Origin: Turritopsis dohrnii | Taxonomy: Eukaryota > Cnidaria > Hydrozoa > Anthoathecata > Oceaniidae | Reading direction: 5' to 3' | Assembly: GCA_027922465.2 (NCBI GenBank) | Contig: BQMF02000366.1 | Span: 310,001-374,000 of the forward strand | Length of the DNA stretch: 64,000 nucleotides | Shown: positions 47,940 through 61,004 of the stretch, piece after piece | How the letters are laid out: every line of letters starts with the position of its first letter | Numbering within the stretch: position 1 is the first letter of the stretch | The notes under the pieces: model-generated | What the model saw: only the letters and a program-made list of their open reading frames with translations | Told to the model about the DNA's origin: nothing | The model's database searches: none | Program-made: the position numbers and the translations under genes

Positions 47940-48020
47940 CAACCTCGAACCCAGATTACCTTTTTAATATACGGACGGCAGCGGCAAAGAAAAAGGCAAG
48001 AGAGCCAGAGTGCAAGGTTG
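47940..48020. mobile_element. CAACCTCG-type MITE, short copy
   Basis: Begins caacctcgaacccag and ends agtgcaaggttg, with tttttaatatacggacggca inside, matching the MULE-type family. Confidence 0.6.
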
Positions 48021-48119
48021 AAAAGAGAATTTGAAGCAATTTAAGCGAACAATAAAGGATTACCCATCATACCTTTTGATTTGATTGTTGTGTTGTGAAG
48101 TTCTTCATGGGAAATCGTT

Positions 48120-48330
48120 CGAATTAAAGAAGCGTTTCAAGTTGAGGAGGTTCGAGTTATAGAGAGATAATTTTGAGCATTTGTAATTTTCATCGTGCCA
48201 AACAAATTTTTCGAGTCAAGGAGAAATTCGAGTTATATAGCAGGGATATGTAAGCGTAGGTTGCGCTTTAGCATATCCTTGGTTATAGAAATTCGAGTTA
48301 TAGACAGTCGAGTTATAGAGAGTTTACTGT
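48120..48330. mobile_element. Tigger-like element, right terminus
   Basis: Repeated ttcgagttata words end in agagtttactg followed by TA, the mirror image of a Tigger end. It differs from the end at 42592, so it is probably a separate element. Confidence 0.5.
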
Positions 48331-48676
48331 ACTTTTTTTTAGCACGAAAAAAAATTGTTTCTTCAAACTTTACATTTAATTAAAAGTTTCGAAACTATTG
48401 CTAGCATGGCGGATGTCTCTCTGATGTTCGAAACCTTAATCATGTGATCACGAGTGAAAGGTTGGCCGACCATATCAAAATGTTTGGATATTCGGTTGCC
48501 GGTTCTTCATCTTCATTATGGACGACGAACATTTGTCAATGTAGTAAGATCACGAGTTGACCACGGGAACCAACCTTAAGGAAAGATTTAAGCTTATATG
48601 CGCGTTTTAAAAATAAGCAGTAGTGAACCTTAACATTCTTTGTATTGTTCCCAAATGAACAAACTTGCTGAAAAAT

Positions 48677-48745
48677 CACTGGGAAGGAGTATATCCCTTT
48701 AGAAATTAACACACTATTTCATTGAAATTGCTCTTTGTCGCAGTG
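48677..48745. mobile_element. 69-bp palindromic-ended micro-repeat, copy 3
   Basis: cactgggaaggagtat to tctttgtcgcagtg, the same length and landmarks as the copies at 15236 and 47266. Confidence 0.6.
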
Positions 48746-49913
48746 ACTTTTCGAGGGTTTTGTCTACCAGGTGAGTTTCATTCTTGACGAAGCTTAGACC
48801 CTAACCTACTATGTTGCGGAAAAAGTAAATAGATAAACAAATAAATAGTTTTAATTAAGAACATGATAGAATACCGTATTTACTCGAATTTCGGACCTTT
48901 ATGAGGGGACTGCATCAATTACAAATCACAACAAAATAAAAGTTACAATGTACCAACCTCGTGCCCAGGGTTCCACAAAAACCTTCGAACAGAAAACCAA
49001 CTGAAAAAGTTAGTGTTTAAGGGATATTTTTACAACAAAACCACACTATGCGGTGCGAAGAAATGCCACCAATAGACCTTTCCCGAATTTCTGTTTAAAC
49101 ATATGACTAAACTAACTAATATCGCCTCGTTTTGAAGATTTTAATTATCCCACTGCGGAATGGAAATGATAATTTCTGAAAAGTAAGAACCAATTTGAAT
49201 ACCATGTTAATAAATCTTTAACGGTAGCAACTATGAGACGCGTTGAGGAAACGCTGATAGCAAAGCGATACCGACGGAAACATTTGACACCATAAAACAC
49301 GATTTCATGTCGAAAAAGTGAAGTTGTTGAAAGTGTTCAGGTGGTAAACAAAAAGGTAAGCAAATATCCTTATGTTATGTTTATAAGCAAGTCTGTGCCG
49401 CCGAGCCGAACTTTTGGTTTTATAAGCTGTGCTGACCAGAACTCAGAGAAAATCTGGTGAGTTTTGCTTCATTAAATAAGTTTACGAAATGGACCTTTTC
49501 TTGGAATGCACTTGTGGACCATTGATTCTCTTGGTATTTTTTCGAAATGTATTATTGTCAATACAGTGTGTTGATCCTAGTGCAAACAGAATTGAGAAAG
49601 GTGGAAAATGCAAATTCCTGTTCACATGGAAAAATTTCAGCACATAAGAAACATCGTTATTAAATCTGAACAAGACGACTTAAAGTCGAAAATTTCGCTA
49701 TATTGCATTCTCACAATTCTAACAAATATATACTGTTCATAGAACTGTGAGATACAATAGTTGATAACGGTAGCAGAATTTCAAGTTGCAATTATACAAA
49801 ACAAATAGATCAAAACTTATTCGTCTCAAATTTGGCTTAAAGTCTTCAGGACGGTGTCACAATTACACAAATCGACTTTCAACAATTATAAAACATTCTC
49901 AATATAGCATTGC

Positions 49914-49975
49914 CAAATTGCCCAATTTTGGCCAAATTTGACAAAATGACTGTCAAATTCGAAATCAGCACCTTT
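49914..49975. repeat. Inverted partner of the 51862-52095 repeat
   Basis: Its reverse complement (aaaaggtgctgatttcgaat, continuing through cattttgtcaaatttg) aligns with both units at 51862 and 51990. Confidence 0.6.
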
Positions 49976-50195
49976 TAATCGTGCTTTGTGCAAATTATTA
50001 TGAAAATTGGAGAACTTTCATAATTTGGTCCAAATTTAGCCGGTTAGTCAGCCTGCAAAAAGTTTTATTGCTAAGGTGTGTGCGGACATGGCTTTTATAT
50101 GCAATTATTTACTTTAGTGAGGTCGTCCAAAATGTCACGGAGATACATAGAACGACGATACCAATACTTCGCTATACTAGCGAAATTAAAAAAGC

Positions 50196-51016
50196 TTAAA
50201 GGAGGAACTAAACTAAAAAAGTCACAAGTTCGTTTTTTTTGCATTATTTGAAAAAGCTTTAAAAATGCTGAAAATCAGTTTTTGAATTTTCAAAAAAGCA
50301 TTTTTCGGTCTTAAGATATTGCCGTTTAAAGGTTTTTTCCAAAACATGATCTCCATGGCAACATGACATCACAACGTTCAAGAAGATATTGCTGACATAT
50401 AAATATGTGAATAACTCAGAATATTTTAATGACATATTGCATGTAGAGTGCTAAGTAACTGCAGTTGTGAAAACATCAAAGTAATTTATTGTCATTGCTA
50501 TTCCTGCTCGGTTCCAGGTCTATATTACTTTTGGCTGACAAAGCTATATCAGCATCCAACACTTTGCTTTAACTCACGTCCAAGTGAAAATTGTTCCATT
50601 TTCTAAAATTTCGTTTCCCTTATCTGAGCAGATCCCCATTTATAGGTTTGTCAGCAAAAAAAAAACAAAACAGAAGAGACCTGGAAACAAGCCAGGGTAA
50701 CTATGGCAACAATTATCCGATAACTATAGGTGTTTGCCACTACACATACAAAATTCTAGCAGTGTATCACTAATATTTCTTCAGTTATTTACATATCTGT
50801 TTGTCAACATTTTCTTTTTGAACATTGTGATGTCACGTTGCCATGAAGATCAAGTTTTGAGCAAAAAAACTTTAAATGGCAATATCTCGGGAGCGAAAAA
50901 TGATTTTTAAAAAAAATTCAAATCTGACTTTCATCATTTTTAAAATTCTTCCAAATTGTACAAAAAAAAAAATCCATTTTGATTTTTTGAGTTTTTTAGT
51001 TCCCCTTTTTAAGAAA
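50196..51016. mobile_element. Large fold-back element, about 820 bp
   Basis: The two halves are diverged reverse complements over most of their length. Mirrored landmarks: ggaactaaa at the tips, tgatctccatggcaacatga (50348) versus tcacgttgccatgaagatca (50832), and ggctgacaaagc (50531) versus gtttgtcagc (50647). No protein is encoded. This looks like a Foldback-type or giant-TIR DNA element. Confidence 0.75.
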
Positions 51017-51115
51017 CTGTTAAGGACCTGGTCAGGTTGAAATAGAAGAAAAAGAAATTAAGAAACAATAAAAAATCTCTTTTTTAAATTAAGAAATATA
51101 AACTATTAATAAAAA

Positions 51116-51450
51116 ATTTCCGAATGCCATCTTTTTTTAAAGTTTCAATCTGACTGCTTTCCATTGGCTTTCAGAAAGTTTGTTTACGTCGCATTTTTAC
51201 ATTTTGATTGTAATTTTTTACACTTTTTTTATATAAGGAACACCCTTATAAGGAACTTGAATCTGAAAAAAAGCTTGACTGCTTGTGAGTATGAAAAAGT
51301 GTGCAAAGCAGCAGGATTCAAATATACATGTTTACATGAAGAAGGAAAGCAGATAAAAAAAACAAGGAACTCGTTTAGGAACTATGGGGTTGAAACTTTT
51401 GGAAAAAATAAGGAACAGCAGGATCTGAGGGTTCCTTGTAAAAAAAAAAA
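51116..51450. repeat. Long dispersed repeat, copy B
   Basis: Close copy of 45541-45920 without its internal 41-bp duplication; it starts at aaatttccgaatgccatctt. Confidence 0.8.
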
Positions 51451-51861
51451 CGTGTATAGACAAATAATTGTCTTGTCAAATTCAATTTCTTCTCCTAAAC
51501 ATACCAGAGCATAATGCGGTAACTGCTTAATTGTAGGTCTATTGAATGAAAGCAAAAGGTCGGTTAGCATTTATTGATGCTTCAAAAAAGATACACTGAG
51601 GTCGAAGCGATCATGTGAGAAATTTCTTGATAAAGATGATCTTCAACAACACGACTTATAATGTACCATCTGTTCAATTTCCGCGGTTATAGCGTAGGAA
51701 ATTGTTTGGTTAACACATTCTATCTATCTGTCTCTGTCACAGTTTTTCGTCGTTTTCGGAAAGTCCGTTCGGATTTCGGATTGTTTGTCTATTCAGAATA
51801 GAATAGACAAAAGAAATAGGAATTTAGGACAGCTTTGACTAAAATTGGGCAATTTAGACAA

Positions 51862-52095
51862 GGTGCTGATTTCGAAGTTGACAGTCATTTTGTCGGATTT
51901 GACTAAAATTGAACAATTTGGGCCAAATTTGGACGAGATTTCGAAAGTACTTCAAATTTCATGAAAATTTGCATGGATTACATTTGATAGGTGCTGATTT
52001 CAAATTTGACAGCCATTTTGTCAGAATTGACTAAAATTGGACAATTTGGGCCAAGTTTGGACCAAATTTCGAAAAATCTTCAATTTTCATGAATG
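51862..52095. repeat. Two-unit tandem repeat, period 128 bp
   Basis: ggtgctgatttc...gacagtcattttgtc starts at 51862 and again at 51990. An inverted single copy lies at 49914-49975. Confidence 0.7.
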
Positions 52096-52350
52096 AATAA
52101 ACATCATGCGCAAGATATTAGTGAACTGTTTTTTTGGCCCCGAAACATCATAGTGAATTGCAAAGCTGTCAAGATTAAGTTAAATAAATTATAGAAGTGA
52201 GTAATTTTATGAATTCCAGACTGTATCAAATTATTAGTCAGTGTACAAGTCATTCAGATATCTTGAAAATTAGCCTAAAGCAAAGGGCTGATGCGGAAAT
52301 TGTTCAAGCCTAATGGCTTCTAGTTTCATTTAGCTTCGATTTGTTAACTC

Positions 52351-52641
52351 TTGGAAGTGATTTATTTTGAGCACAATTACATCAAACTATGTAGAAAATG
52401 TTATAAGTTGAACGTGTTTGCTGAACCTTTCATTTGTGAAATTCTTATTTATTCACAGAGTAGGTCAATTTCATCTCAACATTCATATGAATTCAATTTC
52501 TGTTCCATGCTCTATGAAATTGACACGACCTTCATAAACAAGCTGTCATTTATAGAATGCTATCATCCCTGGCCATGTGAATTTCATTGTTTTTCTCAAC
52601 GGTTGTTAAGCAAGAAGCATGCCTTATTAACCGAGATTTAA
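52351..52641 (+). CDS. Open frame, Cys-rich, possible terminal exon (weak)
   Basis: 97 codons without an ATG at the start. They encode a chain with about eight cysteines, including CRKC and CYHPWPCEFHC. A possible acceptor (cttggaag) sits at the frame's left edge and another (ttcacag) lies inside. It might be the last exon of a secreted protein beginning at 46069, but the link is unsupported. In AT-rich DNA a chance frame of this length is possible. Confidence 0.15.
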   Translation: MEVIYFEHNYIKLCRKCYKLNVFAEPFICEILIYSQSRSISSQHSYEFNFCSMLYEIDTTFINKLSFIECYHPWPCEFHCFSQRLLSKKHALLTEI

Positions 52642-52876
52642 GAACTGTGTTTGCAAATATGTTGAGGTGAACTGCGTTACCATGAAACAATGCCATGCAT
52701 CAATGAACACTGTTTGCGCATGCGTAGTAATATGTTTAAAGTTCTTATAATTTCTGAAAAAAAATAACAAAAAATATTTAACTGATCTTCTGATCGATCA
52801 GATTGGATGCAACTTTTGATAGAATATTTAAATTACTCTTTTATTGTGGGGTGAACAAAATTTCTCTGGCAGCACC

Positions 52877-54028
52877 ATGTACGATAAACACGCTACCTTA
52901 CGATGTGATGATGATTATCAAATGTTGAAAAGTATTCGCCACAAACTAGAGATAGATCTTCAAAAAGAGGTAATGTTTATTTTCATAAATTTCCTTTAAA
53001 AAGCTTAATGAATATGTTATTCAATACTGATCTAAATATTCTAGTTTGTACGTTTTTTCCTCTCGTTAGATATACTGGCTATAATTTAACAACCATGCTT
53101 AATGAGAACAGAAGCCACTTTTATTCTCCACGCTTACTCATATGCTTTGGACAAATTTTGATAAAATCTGTCTGATAACCCAACAATAGGGCCGAAACTA
53201 CAACGACTGACAATGTGTAAAACTTCATAGACATGCTTTATAATGTAACTCTATAATATCATTATTATGAGAGTGAAAAGTAGCTTTTAAAGTCGTACTG
53301 AATATGAAGATGTACCAACATTTCGTATTGATTTTGCCCTCAATTCTTTCTCTCTCAACTAACAAATTTTATATTACAATAAACCCATGGTATTAAAGTT
53401 TTATTGTATTGTGATTGGATCTGCAACATTGCAACATGTTGTCTTCTGCATGTGTCGTGTGTCGCGGCCTTTGTTGTCTTCGTAGTTTAACAAGGCCCTA
53501 TTCTTACTGTACATAAAGTTATTTCTGTTCATTGTGTAAACGAGTGATATTGTTTGTGTGTTTAAAAAACCTTGTTATGATGCATATCGGCTGTCGGATA
53601 TTTTCGATGTGGATTTCTGAAATGAGAAAATCACAAAATCAAATTTATCGGTACACATCGCCAACCTCGGACTCAGTCTCTTAACCCAGTTTTTTTTTAT
53701 AAAACGATGTAGCTATGATTCGAATTACTACTGCTTACTTTGTCACCATTGAGTCATTTGATGACAGAAGTTTTCTCCAGAATTTCTTCCCAGAAAGCTA
53801 GTACTGTCTGGTCTCTCTCTCTCTCTACTTTCCCTTATCATAACAAATTTTTCCAGCAAATTTTTGAAATTTGTTTTACAGGAAATAATACTGAATACAG
53901 AACTTGAACACGCGCGTAATGATAATGAACAATCATTAGGTCGAGAAAAGAGGCACTTGTTGGGGATAAGTGTTTATTTGAAAATCAAGGGGGAGTCCTC
54001 GAATAATGAAATAAAGATTAATAAATAA
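52877..54028 (+). CDS. Candidate small two-exon gene, helical charged protein
   Basis: Exon 52877-52969 begins at ATG in good context (gcaccATGT) and ends at GAG|GTAATG. Exon 53882-54028 follows a strong acceptor (ttgttttacag) in the same phase and stops at 54026-54028. The product is 79 residues, highly charged, with heptad-like helical text (MLKSIRHKLEIDLQKE, then IILNTELEHARND). AATAAA overlaps the stop region. No family is recognised. It might be the start of a longer coiled-coil protein whose later exons I missed, or the second exon may end sooner. Confidence 0.4.
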
Positions 54029-54118
54029 CCATTATATAACAAACAGATAAAACAAACAAACTGGTAAAAACGTAACCATAGTAACAAAAGATTATTCTGT
54101 CAACAATTATATACATTA

Positions 54119-54705
54119 AGCCTTGTTCACATTTACGAAGCAGACGCAGAAACAATGGAAGTGAGCATGAGCGCGTTAAGCACAAAGTGAAGCATGAAGC
54201 AAGTGGTGAACAAAGCCGTGTTCACACTTGCATGTAAAGATCGCGAAGATAAAAATAATGGATCTTCCTTAATGAATAAAGACTTTACTGGACTAGGTCG
54301 GAAATGAACATACCATTTTCAAGGTTGGCCTCTTTAGCCACATCTTCTCAAAAGATAAATGCCTTTTTCTTATTGTCCTTAAATCACCTATCTGTTTTAT
54401 CATATAAAATTGGGTATTTTCTCACTGCCTCGGAAAGTATCGTTCTTCTTGCTGTGCTGTGTTGTGTATTTTCTTTTTTGGTTGGCTCTGCATATTTTTC
54501 TCTTTCTTCATGAAAATCTGCATTATACGCATTGCTTCACGCGTTCACATTACAAAAACAAGGAAGCAAGTGTGAAGCAAGATATCGAAGCTTTTTGATA
54601 ATCTTGCTTCATTGCTTGCTTCATATGTCACTCTTGCTTCACTTACTTGATGCATGTTCATATTGTGCTTGCGTCTGCATTTGCTTCATAGATGTGAACC
54701 AGCCT
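54119..54705. mobile_element. Harbinger-type MITE with TTA target duplication
   Basis: The left end agccttgttcacatttacga (inner text gcagacgcag) mirrors the right end gcgtctgcatttgcttcata plus gatgtgaaccagcct. TTA precedes and follows (54116-54118, 54706-54708). It is 587 bp, with many internal gaagca or tgcttc words. PIF/Harbinger elements use TWA targets. Confidence 0.75.
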
Positions 54706-54708
54706 TTA

Positions 54709-57249
54709 GTGTCCTTTGGGCGCTTATTTTTTCAGAAATTCAGTGCTTGTATTGAAAATGGGCGTTTACCAATAGACTGGGCGGCTAATAGATGAGGAAA
54801 TGCAACAATCACAAGACCTTCAATCAAATAAATATTAAGAGAAAGAAAGTGTATTGAAATAATTAACAAAGAAAATTCTCAATATTTTCTTGCTCTGCAA
54901 TTGTTTTGTTTAATTTTAACACAATGTTTAAATGATCAGAAACAATGCAGCACGTGCTTCGGTTAATTCTGGCCAACCAAAAAAAACTGTTTTTTTTGTT
55001 TTTTCCGAATGTTTTATATTTCAATTATAATTCGCTTAAATATTGTCTGAGAGTGAAACGTGAAAAAGTTGAAGTAGTATAATAAAGTGTTAACGTAAAA
55101 GGGAAGATACGAACATGAGAGAAGAAACGAAAACATCTTTTGTGAGTTTTACTCAAAAATCTTAATTTATTGTTTTGGTATTTTTTTTTTTTTTATGTAG
55201 ACGAAACTAAGGTTTTGGGTGAAACAAGAGTGCTTCCTCGTATTTGTTATGAATTCTTGTTATGAATTCTTAAATGGATACGATCTAGATAAAGGATTTT
55301 AGTGTTGCAATTGACTGTATCTTGAAGTAAACACACATTTTTTCAAAAAATTCAACGGAATTGTGGTCAACCATGCCTTTGTTAAAAACTACTTTATAAG
55401 AGGTTTTCAATTTCAGTACTTTGGCTGACCATGACTCAAAAATATTATTTTCTAATAGCTACGTTTTCTCTAATGAGATGGGATAGAAAGAGGAGTGTTC
55501 GAACATTATAATAAGAATATCAGCAAAAAAAAAACATATTATCTTGCTACTTCACACACATGAACGTTATGAAGATTAAAACGCTTTCCGTAAATGAAAG
55601 GACAATCGACTGACAACGTCGCACAGGTTAGCGTTAAGAGAGTTTTTTTAGTGTCTTGTTACAAAATCGAACAAGTTCGGTCTCACTTGCCCAAACATTA
55701 AGGAAACAATATTTTAATTTTTTTGCGAAACAAGTAATTTATATCTTACACTATTATTGTAGGGCTCGGACCGAATCTAATTTTGTTAATTCAGATCGCT
55801 TCAAAATGTTGACGGTCGTTTAGAGTTTATTTTTGTTACTAATAACATCACGTGCTCATCCGATTTTTAATTTAGCGTGTTCAAAGCTCCATTATATAGT
55901 TTCACGTCACGGTAATCTTTGTTAATGTCATCATATTTCTTCCCAGCCTCAAAACATGCTGATATCATGCTAAAGATGTTGATCAGTCTAATATTTTTGT
56001 TTGAATGAACAAGAAGGCATTATATTCTCGATATCCCAGACCAACAGAACAGAGTTTTTACCAGAAAGAATTGAGATTCCACTCCTTTAGATGAACTATG
56101 TTAATATTTACCGTTTCCATATCAGTTCAGTTTCGAAGACGAACATAGACGAAGTAAATTTACATACATAGCTAGTTTCTTTGTGTTAAGTGTAGTTAGA
56201 TTTTCATTGGACAAGGTGAAAGTTCGACCGTATAAACTACCTCTTAGCAGGTTGTGAACTAAACTTCACTCAGCATACTGTTCCGCAAAGTTCTAATGTG
56301 CTGGAAGTTGTGACTTCTTAACCAATCTCCATAAATCTGATTTTCGCACTCTTCACATGAACGTTGCCTGCACTACCGATAGTTCTAAGTTCCATTTTAT
56401 AAGCTGTTCTTGGCCGTGCCGAACTCGGACATTTTTCAGTACGACACGGCTTTTTAAGTGGACCTTAGTATTACACCATCTGATCGCTTGTTATTACAAC
56501 TGGCTTTCAGTTGTATGAAGGCTGTGATGTTGTCAGGCTCTCCTTCTACTTCTAAAAAGTCTTATCAAAAGTAGAAATACTGTTTCCGTTCAGTGTCTTA
56601 TTTTCGAGTTTCGCTTCCCTTGTTAATTGGATTTTCTGCCTTCTTTGAAAAGAAAGTTGATAATATCAGACAAAATCATGTTGTAGACGACACGTTGGGC
56701 TGCAGAAAACCATGGCTGACAGATGTTTTCTATCCGATAATCCTCAGGACAGACGAAATGTTGGAAAAGAAAAATCAAATTCTTTTATAATTCTTTTTAA
56801 ATAAAGTTCATTGATGAGCTCTGCTGATAAAAGGAAATCCCACAAAATTATACAAGGAAAGATACAGTTTGCCTGAGGAACAATGTGTTGAATATTCACT
56901 TGCTTCCCTTTCAACACCTTAATATTTCGAAGACCTTGAAAAGTATTTTGGACTATCAGAATATAGAGCTAAATAATGTATTTCATAATGGTTTTCTAAT
57001 CTTTGTGTGTGTGCTTTTTTTTTTGAATTGATAATTTAGACTGCAACGTTGACCCTCTTGTTTGCGTGATAATTTTGAACCGTCAATTGCTGAACTAACA
57101 TTTCAGCTAAAAATAAATGTTGCTTTCGTTGACGGCGACTCAACTACCATTTTGTAGTAAAAAGAGCCATTTTTGAGTAGCCATAGTGAAACCTAACTTA
57201 AGACATCTTTTTCTTTTTCTATTTCAATATCAGCTGAGCAGAGCTGACT
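54709..57249. other. Gene-less stretch
   Basis: AT-rich. Frames are short and lack splice sites or motifs. I see no RNA gene. Scattered T-runs only. Confidence 0.4.
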
Positions 57250-57556
57250 GGTAGCTAGATTGTGGTGGGGTACTCGCTTTCTGTTCGGGAGGTCGCGGGT
57301 TCAATCTCCGACCGAGTCGTGCCAACGATTATAACACTGTGAATCACTCTTCTCTGCTTAGCACTCAGCAAGAGAGGAAAATAGGAATGATGTCTAGGAT
57401 GGTAGTTTAGCGTTTCCTGTCATTACAGCTTCCGTAGCCCAAATGTGGGCTTTAAATGCTCAAGGACCTCCTTCAAAGGACCCTCATTGATAACAATACT
57501 TTAAGGAACTGAAGAGGCTATCCTGGATAAACATGCATGCATAAATAAATAAATAA
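57250..57556 (+). mobile_element. Second tRNA-derived SINE
   Basis: The head has an A-box-like tggtggggtactcg and a B-box ggttcaatctcc (57298-57309). The body includes a repeated-looking gtagcccaaatgtgggct hairpin. The tail is (ATAA)n ending near 57556. The sequence is unrelated to the SINE at 33585. Boundaries are approximate. Confidence 0.7.
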
Positions 57557-58582
57557 AAACGTCTGAAAGTAATGGATTTTTATGATGCGATACGTCATAA
57601 GAACACCAAAACCTGTGTGAACAGTAATGACATTACTTTTGATACAAGAAAAGATGCTAAAGTGTCGTAAGTAATTAAATTTTTTTGCAACAGGCTCAAT
57701 GATTTTACGAATCTGCCTAATGGGCATTTTCGTCCCGTCACCACGTTATCAATATGTCACTGAACAAAAAGGAATGAAACATTTTTGATACGGAAACGAA
57801 ATTATTGTAATTGTTTCATTTTGAACTGGCTGGTTTTTTTTACACTCTCTGACAGTATAGCTATGTTTTGCTCAATGAAAGGCATATTATACTTAACGGT
57901 TTGTGGAGATGGTACAACTTGACTTGACAGCTTAAATGCTTTGTGACATGAGCGATGAATAGGTATAAGTAGAAAAAGTCGATTGCTATTTTTATCATCA
58001 AGCCGTTTTAACGTCACGAACTTTTAGTATGACGTCAGTCAACATTGTCACAGTTTCGCTTTATTTCAATTGTTTATAAACTATTGATGATGTCATTCGT
58101 AACTCTCTTTAAGAGTTTTTCTCTTGAAACTATCATTTACCACACACTGGTAAAGTAGTTTGGGTACGAAAATGGTTATTTACGTTTTTGAGTTCGCTAT
58201 TACTTAACATCATACAAAATTCGTATTAATAGTAACTCTTAAATCTCAGTGTGTCAAACTGTTACTAAGTATATTAAGAATCAACTTTACGATGGAGATT
58301 TTTATCAGCAATAAGTCTTCTGAACGGATACCAATTCATGTCTCCTTCTGAGTGCCTTTTAAAGAGCATATATGAATAGGGTTTAATATTTAAAAATAGA
58401 TGACGGTGTAGTGTATAACATAATCTACCCAGGTTAGTTGTGCGTTGTGAGTAAAAAACACACTGGGCTCGTCGCTATAAGAGAAAAACACACTAGTCTC
58501 TACGTTGCCGGGTTATTTTGGTTTTGATACGTGCGTGTGGAAACATCTTTTTGAAGAGAAGTTTGACAAGAAAATTGATTGA

Positions 58583-58657
58583 ATGCCTGGCAAAAATTCG
58601 AACGATAGTGATGAAGTCATTCAACAGTCACGTGGTTGTAGCTTAGCGAAGCAAATT
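58583..58657 (+). CDS. Probable upstream first exon of the polo-like kinase gene
   Basis: ATG opens 25 codons (MPGKNSNDSDEVIQQSRG, then CSLAKQI) to a canonical GTAAGT donor in phase 0. An acceptor (ttttaccgtag) ends at 60980, and sequence from 60981 reads through in the same phase into the ATG at 61005 with no stop. Joining them extends the kinase N-terminus by 33 residues across a 2.3-kb intron. If wrong, the kinase starts at 61005. Confidence 0.5.
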
Positions 58658-60489
58658 GTAAGTGGTTTTTACGTACACTTTCCCTTTCCTACGAAATTTT
58701 TGCTCATGGAATTTTGACAAAACATTAATGGCACCCGTTTTATTAATTTACATTTTTCTGGAATTTGTGATGAAAGAAAATACTCAACTCAAACACAAGA
58801 AATTAGTAGTCGAGTTGCATCGAATCGAGACAAAAAGGGAAACTCAGAAGTATTCTAATATTAATTATTTTCTTTAAACCTTTAGTCACGTGCCTAACGT
58901 TCTCTGATTTGGTTGACTTTTGTATTTTTGTATCGTCTCCCCTGTCATTAACAGTAGGAAAAATACTGCAGTGTAGTATTACACGGACAGAGGAAGGCGG
59001 AAAGATTATAGGCATTTCTTTTTTGTTTGTTTTTAAAATAAATTTGCATTGCAATGACCTCCTGCTGGTTGGCCATTGCAATACAATGGAATCGTATTTT
59101 CTCAAACATCTGAAAATGGCAAGAAGAGTAATATCCAGGAGTGGAGATGTGCCTTTAGTGATAAGTAAGTGTATGTTGGCTTGAAGTTATAAATGTTGCA
59201 TTAAAAAACCCAACAAAACAACCGCATCGATAGTTATTGTGCCGGCTGAATCGAATATCTGATAAAAGTCATCTTTGACCATAAAGGGGTCTAATCTCAC
59301 GAAATATCATGCAGATTTCATAAGAATTTGTTCATTTCAAATCGGATATTACAAAATGAATTGTTACAATATGAACTGTGATGAGATTATGGTTTCTGTC
59401 TAGTTATATATATTTTATTTTTCAACGGAATTACTGGTTTTAGATATTTCTAAATTAGCCGGGATTATTATGCATCGAGCTGAAAACTATTCTATGTTTG
59501 CTAGGTTTAAATTATCATGGAAATTGATGGAGTTACAATTACGTGATGTCTTTGAGAGAATTTTGTGTTTGTTCAACATTTTTCACTAATTCCTCCAAAT
59601 GGAAAGTTAGCTAAATTATCGTTCCGCTTAATGCAACAGGCTTTCAGGAGCCACAACCTAATCCGAAAGCTGTTTCGTTTGGTTGAAAGAATAACGAACT
59701 GAAAGATGAAAAATATGGAATAGCTTTCAAGTTCTTAACATGATGGAGGAAATCGTCTGTTAGATTTAATGTTTTCCATAATGTTTCTATGATCTTTGTG
59801 CAAGGAATTGTTTTTTAAGGGAGTATACAGAAAAATGTTTCTGTGTAACTGGTAACTAGGTTTTCGAGTAAAAGGAAAGTAACACCAACGCGAAGGTTAT
59901 TTCTTATGCACTGGACGCTTCAATAGCATGGGCATAAAAATAGGAAACCTTTATTATAAATAGGAAGAAAATGCTTATGACCATGATTTCTTATGACATA
60001 TGAATAAGGAGTACGCGTGTATAGTGTGGCTGGTCAAACTCGCAGTCTTTATAAAACGGACACAGCGGAAATTTGGCCAGACGTAATTTGTTAGGAACGA
60101 ATTGAAATTTCCCATTTGGAATTGGGTAAAAAGTAAAGTGTTTTGGGAATGTTTTTAATAAGTGATGTTACATTTCATACACGAACTCATCGCTTCTGTT
60201 CTTATTTCCCACCGAAAGTAAAGTCTAATGTAATCTAACTAATTGTTGGTTTTATTTCCATACCATGTGAAGGTAATTGAGCTTTAGGAAAGCTTCCTAA
60301 GAGACGGACGGACATTGTATTTGGAACGAATGGTGTTCGCTTTATCCAGATTTCACGACATGTAAAACTGTTCTGTATTTGATATATCGATGTATTTTGA
60401 TATACGTCTTTTCTTTAATTGTACGAAGGAGAGTAACTCACTAACCAACACGAAATTGCTTCGAAACACTGAGCTGATTGAAGTTAATC

Positions 60490-60515
60490 ACTTTCTTTCT
60501 TTCTTTCTTTCTTTT
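60490..60515. repeat. (TTTC)n microsatellite
   Basis: Four to five ctttctttc units in the presumed PLK intron. Confidence 0.85.
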
Positions 60516-61004
60516 GAATTTGTTGTGATGCGCGAGTGTTAAAGAGATGCCAACACGACTAATGTCTTATTGCACTCAATGGCATATTTAACTAAATCTC
60601 TATTCACCAGCGGAATTCCATCAATCGATCGATACAGCGTTCATTTTTCGAAAGCTGCTTTCAAGAAAAATAGCCACAGGAGAATCTCAATACACGAACG
60701 CATCATATCTTCGTAAACATAGCGCTGGTTGGTTGGAATGTTTCCGCCAATTGCATCTCGTAGTTTAACGAGAATAAACCAATCACACTGTGTTGATTTC
60801 CTATGCGAACCAATCAGATTCGACCTGCTCATTTTATGTATGAATAGTATAACATTTTGAAAAGCGTGCTTATGTGAGTCAACACACTCTTTTCTCTGTT
60901 CTTGTAAATGGTGCTCAGGATTTTATTTGCTGAATAATTTTCACTGGGGAACGTCGCATATCATTTTGGTTTTACCGTAGATTGAGAAGTTACAAATACG
61001 AAGG

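Noticed and set aside
42592..48330. A single 5.7-kb Tigger element bounded by the two gataactcga-rich ends
   Set aside because: The two ends differ in sequence and the interval holds several unrelated elements; two separate Tigger-type elements are more likely.
45589..51514. Shared open frame in the two long repeats as a gene family
   Set aside because: Nearly all differences between the copies change the amino acid, and the frames diverge after a tandem duplication; no purifying selection is visible.
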